64,000 bases of DNA from Byssochlamys sp. IMV 00236 (lineage: Eukaryota; Ascomycota; Eurotiomycetes; Eurotiales; Thermoascaceae): assembly GCA_001931875.2 (NCBI GenBank), contig MSJH02000830.1, positions 248,001-312,000 on the forward strand, in the 5' to 3' direction. Numbering within the stretch: the stretch's first letter is position 1; each line of letters begins with the position of its first letter. The position numbers were made by a program, and so were the translations under genes. Under the pieces are notes generated by a model that had not been told where the DNA came from, made no database searches, and saw nothing but the letters and a program-made list of their open reading frames with translations. Positions 1 to 12,577 of the stretch are shown here, piece after piece.

Positions 1-57
1 ACTGCCTCCTTTCTCTCATTGCTGTTCACCTCTCGCGCAGAGGCTCCATATCCCACC

Positions 58-1587
58 ATGCATGATCTACGTCGCCAAGCGCTTTCGAGCGGCAAAACAG
101 TCTCGCGAAAGGCGATGTCTAGAGAAGCCTCCCGTACCACTTCCCGCGCGAGCTCCGCGCATAATTCGCCCTCGTCATCTCGCAACGCGAGCAGACAACC
201 ATCAGATGACGATGATATCGGCAGCCAAAGTGATGATACTGCCTGGAGGTAGGTTTCCCCAATCGACACTCCTCATCTATGTTCCTGCGACTTGCAATAA
301 GATGATGTCATCGTCCTCGCGTCAGAGTCTAACGAGTCGGTTTACAGCACCGCCTCCCTGGATGATCTGGCAGATAATCCAGACAGTGGTAATGAGCAGT
401 GGGCCGAAGAGCTCGCGGATCGCATTCAGGAGATCCTAGACCGCAAGCGGAGCAGTGTCCAGGGTCGGGAAGAAGCATTGTCGGCCTACTGTCGCCTCTT
501 AAAGTACCACTTTGCCGCGGAAGAAATCAGAGGCAACATTTCTGATTTGCTGGCCGCCTTTAGTCGCAGCGTGAAATACGAGTCCAGTGTTCGGGAGACG
601 ACTCTTGCGCTCAGAGCTATTGAGTTGCTCACGGTCACTTCTTTGGATGAGACCATCTACGAGAATGTTGAGCCATTGCTCACGCGCACCATTCGGGACT
701 CAACGTCTAACTCTGTCAAGGCTGCTGCTATACACTGTCTCGGAACATGCACGTTCTTTGGTGGTGCTGGAGAGGACGGTCATCTAGAACAGATGACGTT
801 CTTCTTGGATATCGTTGCGTCCGATGGTCAGTCCATCGGTGCCATTGATGATGCAACCAGTGTCACTGCTGCACTTCAAGAGTGGGGCTTCCTTGCAACA
901 GAGATCGAAGACTTGGAGGAAGAAAGTGAGGAAGCTGTTAGTATCTTCATCGATCAGTTGGGCAGTAGCGAACCAGGGGTTCAGATCGCCGCCGGAGAGA
1001 ACATTGCTCTGCTTTACGAGAAGAGCTATACACCGCAGGAGGATGACGATGACGAAGAGGAGGACTCGCAGAGCGACTCCGGCCTGCCTTCCAACGACAA
1101 CAACGACAACGTCGACGAACCGAAACTGGTCAAGCGCTACAATGCCTATCACAACACCCCCGAGCTTGAACGTCAGCTCCAGTCTTTGGCCTCGGTGTCT
1201 AGCAAGCGTATAAACAAAAAGGATAGAAAGAGTCTGCACAATAATTTCACTTCTATCCTCACCACTGTGGAGAACCCACGTCGCGGGCCGATGTATAGCA
1301 CAGCAATCGATCAAGATACGAACCGACATTACGGTAGTAAACGCACCATTAAAATTGGTCGCGAGGGTATTATGAGCATCGATCGCTGGTGGAAGTGGAT
1401 TCGTCTCGCCACGCTTCGCCGTATATTCCAGGGCGGCTTTACTGAACATTACTACCAGGGGAACCGTGCCGTTCTCGATAGCTTGCCGGTCATAATGCGG
1501 GTCACCACGCAGCTGGAACGTCATAGCACCAAGAGAACTAACAAGGATAGGGGCCGTTTGCGCACGTGGGAAGCTGAGGAAGAATAA
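58..1587 (+). CDS. IFRD-family (interferon-related developmental regulator) protein
   Basis: Two exons, 58-248 and 348-1587, joined through a 99-bp GT/AG intron at codon phase 2, give 476 aa. The start is the ATG in a CACCATG context at 58. Residues 1-65 are Ser/Arg-rich and disordered. The middle is a helical, ARM-like region (REEALSAYCRLL, then ALRAIELLTVTS) typical of the IFRD N-terminal domain. It is followed by an acidic stretch (QEDDDDEEEDSQSD) and a C-terminal segment with SSKRINKKDRKSLHNNF and IDRWWKWIRLATLRRIF, as in IFRD C-terminal regions. IFRD proteins act as transcriptional co-regulators and ribosome-associated factors in animals. The fungal role is inferred only. The gene is complete and close to the usual 430-480 aa. 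Confidence 0.85.
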
Positions 1588-2406
1588 TCATAAATCCAGC
1601 GGGGCATATGTCGCATACAATTTTACTAAGTGTCTCCCAAGAGGACGCCCTCAAAAGGAAAACCTGCTCAACGCAATTTTCTTTCTTTTTCTTTCTTACA
1701 TTACTTTTCATTTCTCTTTCTTTTTTCTCCACAATTTCACAATACAATGTATTTTTATCGACCACCGTGTTGTAAAGGCCATGTCATAATATAGGGCTTA
1801 GAATTCAGCTGGCCCTGCAGATGATATAGGATGGTTATTATAGCTCTATTGCAGCTGCAGCCCGTGGATTAAATGTGCTTTATTCCTCTCAAGGCGCTAC
1901 TTTAACCTACTTTACATTCTTTATATGTTAGATAAGCCGACATGGGAATATGTTTTAACCTTCGTTCTGGCAGATTCAGCAGTATCACTTCCAGACGAGT
2001 GTGATCTTAGCACAATGAATGCAGAAAGTCAGTTGCGGATAATTCAACAACCGGTACTTACTGGAATAGCCGAGCACAGGACGACGACGACCTTCCCGAT
2101 GGACCTACACGATGGCCATGCAGATCCACGGCTGAGATAACTACCGCCAATTCGTACGTGTTCGGCTGTAATGAGGCCCTGGAGTGAGCTACCCCGTTAC
2201 CTCCTGAGCTGTTACCCCGGATTCTCCATACCCCGCTATTTAGCTACCTGCGAAGCTCTGGAGGGCCTTCCAGTCTCATTCCCTCCCCTCCTTTCAGCCA
2301 TCGCAGCCACTGTTGGCATCGGTTCAGAGCATCGACAGATCTACGCATTAATTCCGTCGTGAAAACAAGACGAGCTACCGGGGCGCTTCCTGGTAACAAG
2401 AGTGGC
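1588..2406. other. intergenic, IFRD gene to paraoxonase-like gene
   Basis: 819 bp between two same-strand genes. The first 200 bp are T-rich with CTTT-repeat tracts, as in a fungal 3' UTR. A short ATG-initiated frame at 1925-2140 (71 aa) and another at 2171-2362 resemble no family I know. I see no supported gene. Confidence 0.5.
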
Positions 2407-3878
2407 ATGGCTCTGAACACCTTGCTCCTGGCCCTGCTCACCGTCCTGCTTGCAGTAACGTACGGACCAGTAAGCCATTATCTGACTGTCATTGGCGCCT
2501 GGAGACATCCGTCGCGCAGGGTGCTTGCAACAGACAGTGATCTAGTCAAAATCGAGGATACCATCATCTGTGAAGATCTGCATCTCTATCATCCGACCAA
2601 CACGCTGTTTTCCGCGTGTGAGGATGACTTCCACCGGAGATTTGGTTGGTTTCCCCCTCTGGGTAACTTCGAGAATCCACCTCAGTCAACAGAAGGGGGT
2701 GGTTCTATCCATATCATCGATCCTGAGGTATGTTCTCGGAGGAGGGATGGTCATGCTGGCGTTTGAATGAAACGGTCACTGTGATTCGAGCGGCACGGAT
2801 TGCCTATATACGGTAGCTTTGCAGCTCAGAAGATTGAACCCAGGCTAACGGAAATGCAAAACCGAACTGCAATATTGGCCTACAGACCAAGGTTTCCGCT
2901 CGTCTCGAATTTGAAAACTTCTCAGGCCCCCTTGTAACCCATGGCATTGATGTCGTGGCAGCTGATCCCAGTCGGCCGGATCACTCCGTCTATATCTTCG
3001 CGGTTAATCACCTTCCAAATCCTGACCTTTTCCGGAGTCGTCAGGATACGACTACCCCCAAGGCGCGGTCCCAAATAGAACTCTTCTACCACGTTCTCGG
3101 CTCGAAGTCAGTCAGACATGTGCGTTCAATATGGCATCCGCTGATCAGGACGCCTAACGACATCTATGCTGAAAATGCAACCTCTTTCTACGTCACAAAC
3201 GACCACTTCTACCGAGACGGACTCCTTCGGCACATTGAAGATGTACTCCCTCTAGCTAGATGGTCCACGGCAATTCATGTACAGATCGAACACGAGACTG
3301 TCTCGGCCCAGTCGTGTGACCAGGCCCCCGATGTGAAAGCAGGCATAGCTCTAACAGACATATTCAACAACAATGGGCTAGGGCATGGCCAAACGCATGA
3401 TGAATGCCTTGTCACGAGTGCCGCGGGAGGCCTGCTATACCTCGGTCAGGCCTTGAACGGCCAAATAACTATCCGAGAAGTGATTCCTCTCGACTCTGTG
3501 GTTGACAACCCGAGTTATTTCTCGGATCCATTTGTCTCGCTCTCTGATGGCAGCAGTGACGCAAGCGGCTATATCGTCCCGGGACTTCCAAGAGCAGTGG
3601 ACCTGCCTCTTCATAAAAGGGACCCCTCAGCTCAAGATGGCGCTCTGGTATGGCATGTAAAACCGTCCTCTGGTGCTCTCACGAATGCCAGCATCTCATC
3701 TGGTACAGGATGGGAAGCACGGATCCTGTTCGAAGATGACGGATCTATAATCCGTACAGCCAGTGCCGCTGTATTGGTGCCTATTGATCCAAAACGAGAA
3801 GGGGGAAGAAAAAGAGGCTGGCTTTTCGTAACGGGATTCCTGTCGGAGAATATAATTGCTGTCAAGGTTGACCTGTGA
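2407..3878 (+). CDS. paraoxonase/arylesterase-like protein (PON family, six-bladed propeller)
   Basis: Exons 2407-2727 and 2886-3878 (158-bp intron, phase 0, branch-like GGCTAACGG before CCTACAG) encode 437 aa. The N-terminus MALNTLLLALLTVLLAV is an uncleaved signal anchor or signal peptide, as in PON enzymes. Family hallmarks are EDTIICEDLHLYHP near residue 55, VTHGIDVVAADPS at the start of exon 2, and PNDIYAENATSFYVTNDHF, which matches the PON 'PND...G..SFYATNDH' calcium-site loop whose Asn is a Ca2+ ligand. The C-terminus ends GWLFVTGFLSENIIAVKVDL, a closing propeller blade. PON-family proteins hydrolyse lactones and aryl esters. The natural substrate here is unknown. At 437 aa it is longer than animal PONs (about 355 aa). 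Part of the extra length is in the middle (residues about 240-340), with poor similarity. Confidence 0.8.
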
Positions 3879-4329
3879 AGAGGGCCATGAGTAACTGGAG
3901 AGACTTTAGGCGAGGGTTTTAAGATCGGTCGCAAAACGTTTACTTCTATGTGACGTGCTGGCGTAACAATAAACCTTCTGCTCACGAAGAGACGGCCAGG
4001 TCACTTTCTACATCGAACCGACAAAGATTCGAAGTGAGTTACGCAGATCAGTCCCAGGAATTCGCAAAACATACCAGCCACTTCTATCAGATGGCAATAC
4101 AGTATAGGAGAAAGAAACATATAAGACAATGTCTTTAGATATCTTCATTTCTTATCTTTCCGTGTCCAAAATCGAGATCTCGTGGAGAGTATAGGCGTCT
4201 TCCTAGATTCGGAGCTGAATCTAGAAGTGAAGAACATATCTATGGCCTTAGCCGCTCTTATATGTATAACACCAATTAGCCTGCCAACTGCAGGTACAGT
4301 ACAAGCAAAGTGAGCATCAGACATTACAT
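3879..4329. other. convergent intergenic region (paraoxonase-like / osh3)
   Basis: 451 bp between two 3' ends. It holds both 3' UTRs and no supported gene. A 62-codon + frame at 3950-4138 and a 72-codon - frame at 4145-4363 are not family-like. Confidence 0.5.
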
Positions 4330-7314
4330 TCAGACCTCGAACACTGGGACTACTCCCTTCCACTCATTCCTGGCCCTTTCGTCCCAGTATCCGTCCCTGC
4401 CGGTCTTCAGCCTCCAGACCGCTTCGTTGCCGTCCAGCCCATCAACTCGGGTGAACCATCTGGGCTTCCACTCATCGCCACGATCTTCCATATCGCGTCT
4501 CCGTGCGCGCTGTTTGTCTTCCAAGCGAACTTTCAGCTCCTCTGCTCTATCCAGATCCCCTTCTTCAAGTGCACGTTGATCTGGGCGGAGGCGGGAATCT
4601 GTTGCCGGGAGCCTTCCCTTCTCGATCGGCGTTATTTCGTTGAGCGAGGCAGCAAACGCCGTGAGGCCATAGTGTTTAGGGGCATGTTCGACAAGTGGAC
4701 CGGCCGACCATATGGCCTTCTTGGTGGTAGCACCACGCTCTGTCAATACAAGGCTAGAAGGCCAGGAGCCAGTCAGGCCGAGAGGGAGCTCCTCGCCGTG
4801 AGGAGATAAAGCTTTCACACTGACTTCCTCGCTGCGACCTGAGAACATGCCACCCGCTTTGAATGTCGACACGGTTTTTTGACCGGTGGTCTCATTGACG
4901 ACAGACATTTCACCAACTGGTTCTACGTACTTTTCACCTGCAATAATGTTACGGAGGAAGCAGGTTGCCGGAGTCCAGCTGAAACGGTCGCCGCTCGAAT
5001 GCAGTATTAGTCTGATCTTGCCCTCAGTGATTATTTCGGCTGATTTACCCCAGAACTTCTGCGTCGGCATTGGTGACTGTGCAAGACTCCAGTCTTTTGT
5101 CTCTGCTTGGTAGGCGAGCTGCACAGGACGGTGAGACACTTTCTCAGCAATGAAGCGGAAGCCGCGATCCTCACGGATAAGCTCATATGTCTCTCCCAAC
5201 ATGGGATTGAAGGGCTTGCGAATCGCGCGCTCCTTCACTCGATTATTCGATAATGAGGCCAGGGCAAAGGCGGTCACGTATAGTAGGCGTTCGAGTCCAT
5301 CGCTACAATTAGCAGCCGTGTCCAATAGGTTCGAATATTCGAGATTTTCCGCAGCACGCTGGAGCAATGATAAGGGCTCGTTGGCAGAAACCGGCATCGA
5401 AATCTGTGACAAATCCTTCCCTACATTTTTCCGCAGAAAGCCAATGAGACTCGGAGGAAGGACTGTAGGTGCTGGTATATTTGTCCTTCGTTTCACGCTA
5501 TTCAGAGGTAAAGGTGCAAGGGACTTTGGCTTTGCAGGGAACAGGGATGACAGATGGTCAAGTTTGGAGCCATTTGGAGCATCGATATCGTCCACTTCGC
5601 TACCAGACAGTGAGTCGTTATCGGCCATGTTCTCGTCTCCGCTCTTTCCTGCCTCGTCTTCACTGTCTCGCTGTATGGTTAGAAGAGGAGAGACTTCACC
5701 ACCGTCCGTGGCGTCAAAAAATTCCTGTGAGATATCCGACTCCATACTCATCCGTGACTGCGCCACGAGACTGGCAGGGTTTCGTCGCTGTTTGCTCTGC
5801 TCCAACAGAACCGTAAACTCCGCAACCACGTCGTCGAGGTCTCGAAGCACGGCCATGAGATTGTCATGGATCGGGTTCTCATGGTCAGATTGACTGGCAA
5901 TGCTCCTGGGCTTTCTCTCGCCGGTGACGGAAGCAGAATCAGACACTGGCGTCGGGACAGCGAGCTGGGACGTCGCTACATTGCGCTTAGGTGCCACCTG
6001 AGCATTGTTGCTAGGTTTGCGTTTCCAGAATGACCGCCTCTCCTTTGAATCAAGGTAGTCTTCGCCGCCGTTCGTCTCCGAAGATCCAGGATGCGGGCTG
6101 GGCGAGCGATTCCGGGGTCGCTCACCGGGGGAAACCACTGCCGTATTCGAATACTTGGGGTCGGTGTCTTTTGCCAACCGTCTCACAGCATCCCTTGTTC
6201 CTGATAGCTTGCTCACCAGATTCTCCGCCTGCATCCATTCGCGTTCCTCAGCGGCACTAATCGGCGCCTTGTACGATGCGCGGGAAGGCACACGAAGCAG
6301 GTGATCAGATTGTCTTTCTTCACTTGCTGGCTTGGACGCTTTTTCCAGAGCACGTTTCCAGGAGGAGAAGTCCTGGTCGTTACTAGCACGGAGATGCCAG
6401 ATCTCAGCTCCAGAGTCAATAGAGATCTCCCGTGTCTCTGCGTTCGCAGCCACTGCTGCTAAAGTAAGTGGAATAGCGCCGCGCAAAGCGGACGAGTTAC
6501 GGTTATGGTAGTAGGACAACGTAGAAGTTGCGAAGTCCAGGGAGAAGAACCTCCTAGCCCAGCCCTGATGTCGCTTCCGTCGCCGCTTATGAAGGATTCC
6601 AGTATGAACTGTGGCGGGGAAGGGATTGTCGGAATCTGCACTCTGGGGTGGGCGTTTAGTATTTCCCCCTGGCACCGAGCGGCCCCAGGACCGGGTATGT
6701 CTCAAGGACTCTATCGATTCACCCGCCACCGATTTGGCCCCTGGCGGCCCGTTGGAACTAGCACCGGCTAGAGCTTGTGAATGATGCACATGGTGGGCGG
6801 ATTGAGGTGGTGTCGCCGTTGGATACGTGAGCAAGACGAAGGTGGCCGTCTTGGAGATCTGTTTGGAGAAGGTGTTGTCGAACACCAGGGCATAGTTCCC
6901 TCCTTCGTCCGTTGGCACATCATAAGTCCCTTGAGATATTTTATCCGCTTCGCATTTTCCAATCCATTGAATGGGTTTTAATCCAATAGCTGTGAGCTTT
7001 TCCACCACTGACGACACGTTCTGGCGCGGACCTGCGCTGGACATGGCAGGCGTTTCGTTTCCGTCGCTGCTGTGTGCACCGGAAACGGGGAGGTGCGGCG
7101 TCTGACCAGCAGCATGGCCAGGATGCTTGAAGATGCCGAAGTTGAGCGACTTCTTATGAGGCTGGATACTCCAGGAAATTGTATGCTCCGCCTTGACGTG
7201 AACCCAGCGTACCAGGTAGGACTATCCCCGCGGTCAGAATCGCCCTCTCCGGCCACGCAGCTACTCTCGTTGACGTACCTTGCTGTGTATCTCGAGCTCT
7301 TCCATGCCAGCCAT
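4330..7314 (-). CDS. osh3: oxysterol-binding protein, Osh3 type (GOLD-PH-FFAT-ORD)
   Basis: Exon 1 (7314-7279) encodes MAGMEELEIHSK. A 57-bp intron (7278-7222, branch CTGAC) leads to a single large exon, 7221-4330; total 975 aa. Domain order: N-terminal GOLD-like beta domain (about 1-140, beginning SYLVRWVHVKAEHTISW), PH domain (about 215-305, HTGILHKRRRKRHQGWARRFF), FFAT-like motif EFFDATDGGE (about 511), and the OSBP lipid-transfer domain (about 600-960) with fingerprint EKVSHRP near 705. This order is that of yeast Osh3, which bridges ER (through VAP proteins) and plasma membrane and moves phosphoinositides or sterols. The later ATG at 7044 would truncate the GOLD domain, so I prefer the 7314 start. 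The ORD fingerprint differs from the canonical EQVSHHPP. Confidence 0.93.
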
Positions 7315-8136
7315 GGCGCAAATCGGCCGTCACGTTCTTTGAAGATGCCGTTGCTGAATTGGCAGCAGCTGTCCTCCGAGGAGCAGCTGGCAAGCTTAGG
7401 GGGAGTTCACGTACCAACTAGTAAACGTCGTCGCTGGACCAACGCGGTGGATGCAGGGCTGACTGTCCACGAAGCGCTGAGGCTAGCGACGAGGGTCATG
7501 GATAGAGATGAACGCAATGGGATTCCTGGTAGTGCCACTGTCGCAGATGGCGGGGATCGTGATACGAAGCTGAACTGGTAAGCCTGACTGACTCCGGGCG
7601 GTAACTAACGGCGACAAACCTCGGCCCGTGACGGAGGCTAAAATCACGGACTATCTTAAGAGTATATGATTATGGACTGTGGACTATGGACTATGGACTG
7701 CATGGCACATGCATGCCCTTGCTTGCGATCGTCTCGCGCGAGTCATCCAGATCTCTAGCTCAAGACGGTGTTTGGCTATACCTCGTCCTCGTCCGCCCAG
7801 GATACATGATTGTCATACGCACATCGACAGATGGTGTTTTTAAGAGAATCATGAACTGTTCTGATCCCTTTTTTTTTTCCAGGCTCAATAGCAATGCGTC
7901 CCAAACACTGGAACAAGACTATCTGCAATCACATGAAAGTGGGGAAAGGCCTCAGAGCACTCATACATCGCCAGTTGCTGAAAAGGAGCTGCGCCTAAAG
8001 AGAGAACACGGTATATGCCCTTCCATGAAATACCATCAAGAGAATTAGAAATAGCAAAAGCAAAACAAAACAGGTTAGAGTACAGGACAGCTCGTGTCAG
8101 TCTCCTTCACCGCTCGGTGTAGGGTTTCACAAACAT
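7315..8136. other. intergenic, osh3 promoter and SPT6 3' region
   Basis: 822 bp. The first part is the osh3 promoter/5' UTR. A + strand frame covers 7072-7581 but overlaps osh3 coding sequence and looks like a shadow. A short imperfect tandem repeat with core GGACTATGGACTATGGACT lies near 7675-7700. No other gene is supported. Confidence 0.5.
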
Positions 8137-11100
8137 CTACCGTCGTTTCCCGGCCTGCATGTTCGTGAACAACAACTTGAAGCCATTACACAACGCTCGC
8201 ATATCTGGATAAGGGTTCCGCTGCAGCTCATAGCCCTGCGGGATCACCTTGACGGGCCAGCTGTGTAGCATCGCATTCTGGCCGGCCTTGAAGCAGAGAT
8301 AGAAGTAGCCGGGATATTTCGGGTTGATGCAGAAGGCGTAGACGGATCGCTTTGGGTTCGCTTCAGTATACGTGGTCAACCAGCGCTCTGTCGCTCACAC
8401 GTTAGTATTTGGAGACTCCCTGGATAGAACACTGTGGATGACTCACCAGTGTCGCTCTTGCTCCCACTCTGGTACTTTTCGTGCAGCATCATCTCGTCAA
8501 CCTTCTTCGCCATAGCCTTGACATGGTTCACGATCAACTCATCGAGATCACTGTAGGTATAGCGACCACCAATCTTGAGCGTCCGGCCGACTGAGAACTC
8601 GTTTTCTTTGTCCAGTTCCAGGACATCTATATGTTGGTAGATTCCATCAGAAACCTTCCAGGTGACAGCCAAATGGTCTGGGCCCTTGGACGAGGGCCGG
8701 ATCACAACATCCCCGCGACTCTGGGTACCCAGGAACTCCTCCGCCTGCGCTGCATTGAATGGGCGAAAAAGTGGATGTTTGATGACACGCATCACCCGGC
8801 CGCCGACCTGGGTCTTCTCCTCCATCAGTTCCTTATCCTGCTGTTCCTGGCGGTCGTCCCACTCCCCTCGCATATGATCCATGGGCTTGCGGTAGGGCCG
8901 GCTGACTTGCTCTTCACGAAGCGATACATTGGCTGTGAAGTTCTTCCGGTTGAGATACAGAATCTTCGCCTGCACTGTCTGGTGAACTGAGAATAAGCTC
9001 TTAACCGGCACATCATATCGATCCGTGAGCTCCATCTCTGGAACCAATGCGTCAATGCCACAGTCTAGCTTCCCGTCGATATGATCGTCTGTGATCCTCT
9101 TAATGGATATAGGCACCACCATCCCCTCAGCAAGCGTGCTCGAGGTCTCGCCGGTAAACATGGTGAAGATATCATCGGTGCTTAAGAAAACGAACTGTTT
9201 TCGCAGTTCTTCGTACGGTTGTTGCAACTCAGCCCTGATAGTCTCCAAGGTAGCCCGCTTTCGCTGATTGAGATTTTTCTCGAGTTGCTCCGCATACTCC
9301 TCGAGAATAAGATCGTTGACTCGGTCCTGGGCCTCTTCCTTGAACAATTTCCGAACAATAGCTCCGGGACCGTTCTCGTCTGTTTCCGCCTTGATATCCT
9401 CTTCGTCAAGCTCGAGAGCATCCGCAGCCATCTTCCGGGCGATATCGTAGTCTTCTGGGTGTACACGCGTGTTGTCTAGTGGATCCGCATCGTTGTCGGC
9501 ATTTTCGTAGTCGATGTAAAGGAAGCTGGCACAGTTATTCCAAACTTTAACCCCCATTGCTGGGTACTGCGCGTTGACGCCGAGAAGCTCTACGCGCCCG
9601 TTCACAACCCCACCGTTCATGTTAATGATCTTCAACAGATGCTCAGCTTTTCGAGGGCCGAGACCACAAATGTACGGAAGCAGGTTGGCGGCGGACGTAT
9701 CGCTAACCGCTTCATTGATATCGACGCCCACGAGATTAACCATGTCAATCAGAGCACTTTCCAGTTGCTTGATCAGAAGCTCCTGAGATACAAGCTGTTG
9801 GCCGGGTTTAAACTGGATGGAGATGATATCCCGACCCAGGGAAGCATATTCCTTCAGAGGACTCTGGAGATAATGCGCCAGCGCGACGCAGTAATGTGTT
9901 AGGGGGGTGAATCCAGGATGCTCTAATCTCGCTCGATCACTGTGTTGATACAATCGGGCGACCTCATCATTGACAATAACAACCTCCAAGCGATCACTCA
10001 CTTCTTCGTCGCGGTCGTCAGTGTAGGAAGCCCCACGGAGATCACTTTTGTCGATGAGATCGGTAAGTTGTCTGTACAACTTCCGTGTCTCTGGCGAGAA
10101 ACCTGAGATTCCAATAACGTCAGGCTTCCTTCTTTGAACGAGCTCCACAAAGGCCTCCACATCTTTCCCGTCGGAAATGTTGCGGTCTTTGTCGCCAACA
10201 GAGAGGTCGGTGAACTTCCCATTTTCGAGTACACGGCCGTCTTCCTCAACCCAAGCCCAGTTAATTGGATCCTTACCGATGATACCAGATCCATTTGACA
10301 AGGCCAGAACGCGAGGCACCGTACCAAGTACCATACCCTTGGGTTTATATGGGGCCTGGTCCAACCGCAACGAGAAAGCTTCTCGGCATTCCTTCGCAAC
10401 GTGAATCTCGCATTCCTGCCGAATATTCTCCTTCACGCTACGGCTCATCAGCTTCTCTAACTTGGACAGGGCTGCATCAAGCACGCTCCGTCGCTCCCTG
10501 TTCCAGGCATCGGCGATCTCGCTGAAGTTATCAGATTCGATATCGGAGTAGAGGCGTCGCCGGAAGTTGTCGAAGTTCTCAAAACGAACCTTCACCTCAA
10601 CCAGACCCTCCTCTTCGGCTTTGAGCATTCGCAGGTACAGTTCTGGACGCCGGGCAATATCACTAAGTTGCTGGTTCCGCAGGTATTTGAACTCGTAGTA
10701 CGGATGTTGCTCATCAATCCGACGGAGACCTTTCTCGGTGCGGAAACACTCAACGACTCCATTCATATAGTAGGCCTGCCTGATCACCTTGCGCATCTTT
10801 GGGCTCATCACCAGTTCCTCGGCGAACATAGTCTTTGCAGCTTTTAGAGCATGGGACGAATTGGTGAAGTCAGAATCAAGCATACTGTCAGCCATTTCCT
10901 CGGGGCGCTCGCTAGGGTCTTCGGTGTACTGCCGTCGGCCTTCCTTGAGTGCATTCTGAGCGAAGGCATCCGCTGAGATACCGAACGCTCGAACCAGCCC
11001 GTAGGCCTTACTGTTCCTAACACGTTCGAAAAAGGTCTTGGCTGTAGTCTTCCGCCGCTGGGCACCTTCACCGTTCGCCCGCGTTCCATTCTCCGTCACG

Positions 11101-12577
11101 GCCATGTCCTTCAGCTGCGACGAGTACTGAAAATGGATATGATCTTGTAGATCCTGGAGCTCTTCCATGGTCACTGCCGCCGGAAGCATCTCCTCAAAGA
11201 CACTATCCTGCACGTTAAACAGACTCTGGAGATTATCATACGTCTTCTGCACAGCATTTCGCTTGTCGATCAGAGCTTTGAATTTCAAGTCGTAGTCAAA
11301 GATGTCCCATAGATCCGTCATATTCAACAGCTTCTCGGCCTTGATCGTATATTGAGGAGCGTCTGGATTGGACGGATCTGGTGTTACTGGTACCTTGGCA
11401 GCATGAATCAGATAGTCTTTGCGGTGTTGAAAGATGAACGGAACCTCCCAGTCATCGGTCGTCATAAACTCCAGAACTTTAGCAATAGAACGCTGAAACG
11501 GCTCTCGCAACTCGGGTTCGATACGTTTTTTAAGCAGCATCAGATTTGAGATCCAGACTGCCTCCTCCCGGAATTGCTCTTCGCTGAGGACCACGTGGCG
11601 ATACGGCTTCCGTGCGAGTTGATGCCGTTCGGGCTCATCCTGCAGACGGATCTCATTGTCTTCCTCCGTCAACATCTTCTCCGCTAGCTGCGACGGCTCG
11701 AAGACGTCTTTCAGGTCGAGATGCTTTTCCTCGTCTTCCTCTTGCTCTTCCTCCTCCTCTTCCATCTCGAGCGCGAATTGATACTCGTTTCCATCGCCGA
11801 AGGCCATGCGCATGTCCTCAAGAGCATTTTCGTCTAATCCTGTTGCGTCGGTAACACCGGGTCCGGACACACCCCTCCTCGCAGGACGCGCCACCTCCTC
11901 ATCTTCACGTCCAACCTGACCTTCTTCGTCGGAGAAGACATCCTCCTCGATGAAGTCACCCATGTCATCATGCATGCCCCTCCGACCATGGCCAGGCCTT
12001 CCGTAGTCTACCTCTTCCTCTTCGTCGGACTTGAAGATATCGTCTATTCCCTGGGAGGGCTGACGATCCCGATCCTTGTGGCCGCGTTTCAGACGTTTGA
12101 ATTTAGACTATAGCAGGGAGACCCCGTATAAATCAGCTCTGTTCAGATAGAATCGAAGCATTCGCACATAGGCCTACCTCTGTCGCGGCTGGAGCCTGGA
12201 ACTCGGGGTTGTGCTCTCCGATCAGGTACAGATCTTCCTCGTCCAGATGCTCGTCTTCTCGCTCCCGTTCTTCTCGTCGACGTTTCCTTTTCTCCCGTCT
12301 GCTGCGGGTACGTTCCTCGATCTCTTCATCCTCGTCGACAATGAAACCTTCGCGGACCTTGAGCAGTAGCTCATTAGCAGGATGAACATGCAGTGGAGGG
12401 TTTCAGGGGCGGTACTGCGCGGGCGGCTTCTTCATCATCCTCGTCCTCTTCTTCATCACTGGAATCATCGTAGCGGCCGTTCGTTCCGGCACCCTCTTTG
12501 ACCTCTTCATCGAAGGACTCTTCGTTGTCCTCCTCGTCCAGCAAGGCTTCGCCTTCTATGAGGTCGTGCGTACTCAT
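8137..12577 (-). CDS. spt6: transcription elongation factor / histone chaperone SPT6
   Basis: Four exons: 12577-12416, 12357-12178, 12107-8447 and 8387-8137 (introns 58, 70 and 59 bp; phases 0, 0, 1), giving 1417 aa, the normal size for ascomycete Spt6. The N-terminus [18 protein letters not shown] and the next 160 residues are highly acidic (histone and Spn1/Iws1 binding). Then come the Tex-like helical core, the YqgF/RNase H-like domain (about 720, [17 protein letters not shown]), a helix-hairpin-helix (about 920, [16 protein letters not shown]), an S1 domain (about 1108-1190, [20 protein letters not shown]) and tandem SH2 domains (from about 1245, [15 protein letters not shown]) that bind the RNA polymerase II linker. 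It travels with RNA polymerase II and restores nucleosomes. The last intron falls inside the second SH2 domain. A complete and confident call. Confidence 0.96.

Noticed and set aside
784..1524. 246-codon - strand frame inside the IFRD gene
   Set aside because: It lies wholly antisense to a clear coding exon and its composition (runs of Val/Leu from GAC/GAG codons) is that of a reverse-strand shadow.
5150..5893. 247-codon + strand frame inside osh3
   Set aside because: Antisense to the ORD-encoding exon; no domain; Ser/Arg-rich shadow.
7072..7581. 169-codon + strand frame across the osh3 start
   Set aside because: It overlaps the first two osh3 exons in antisense and has no recognisable motif; the free part is osh3 upstream sequence.
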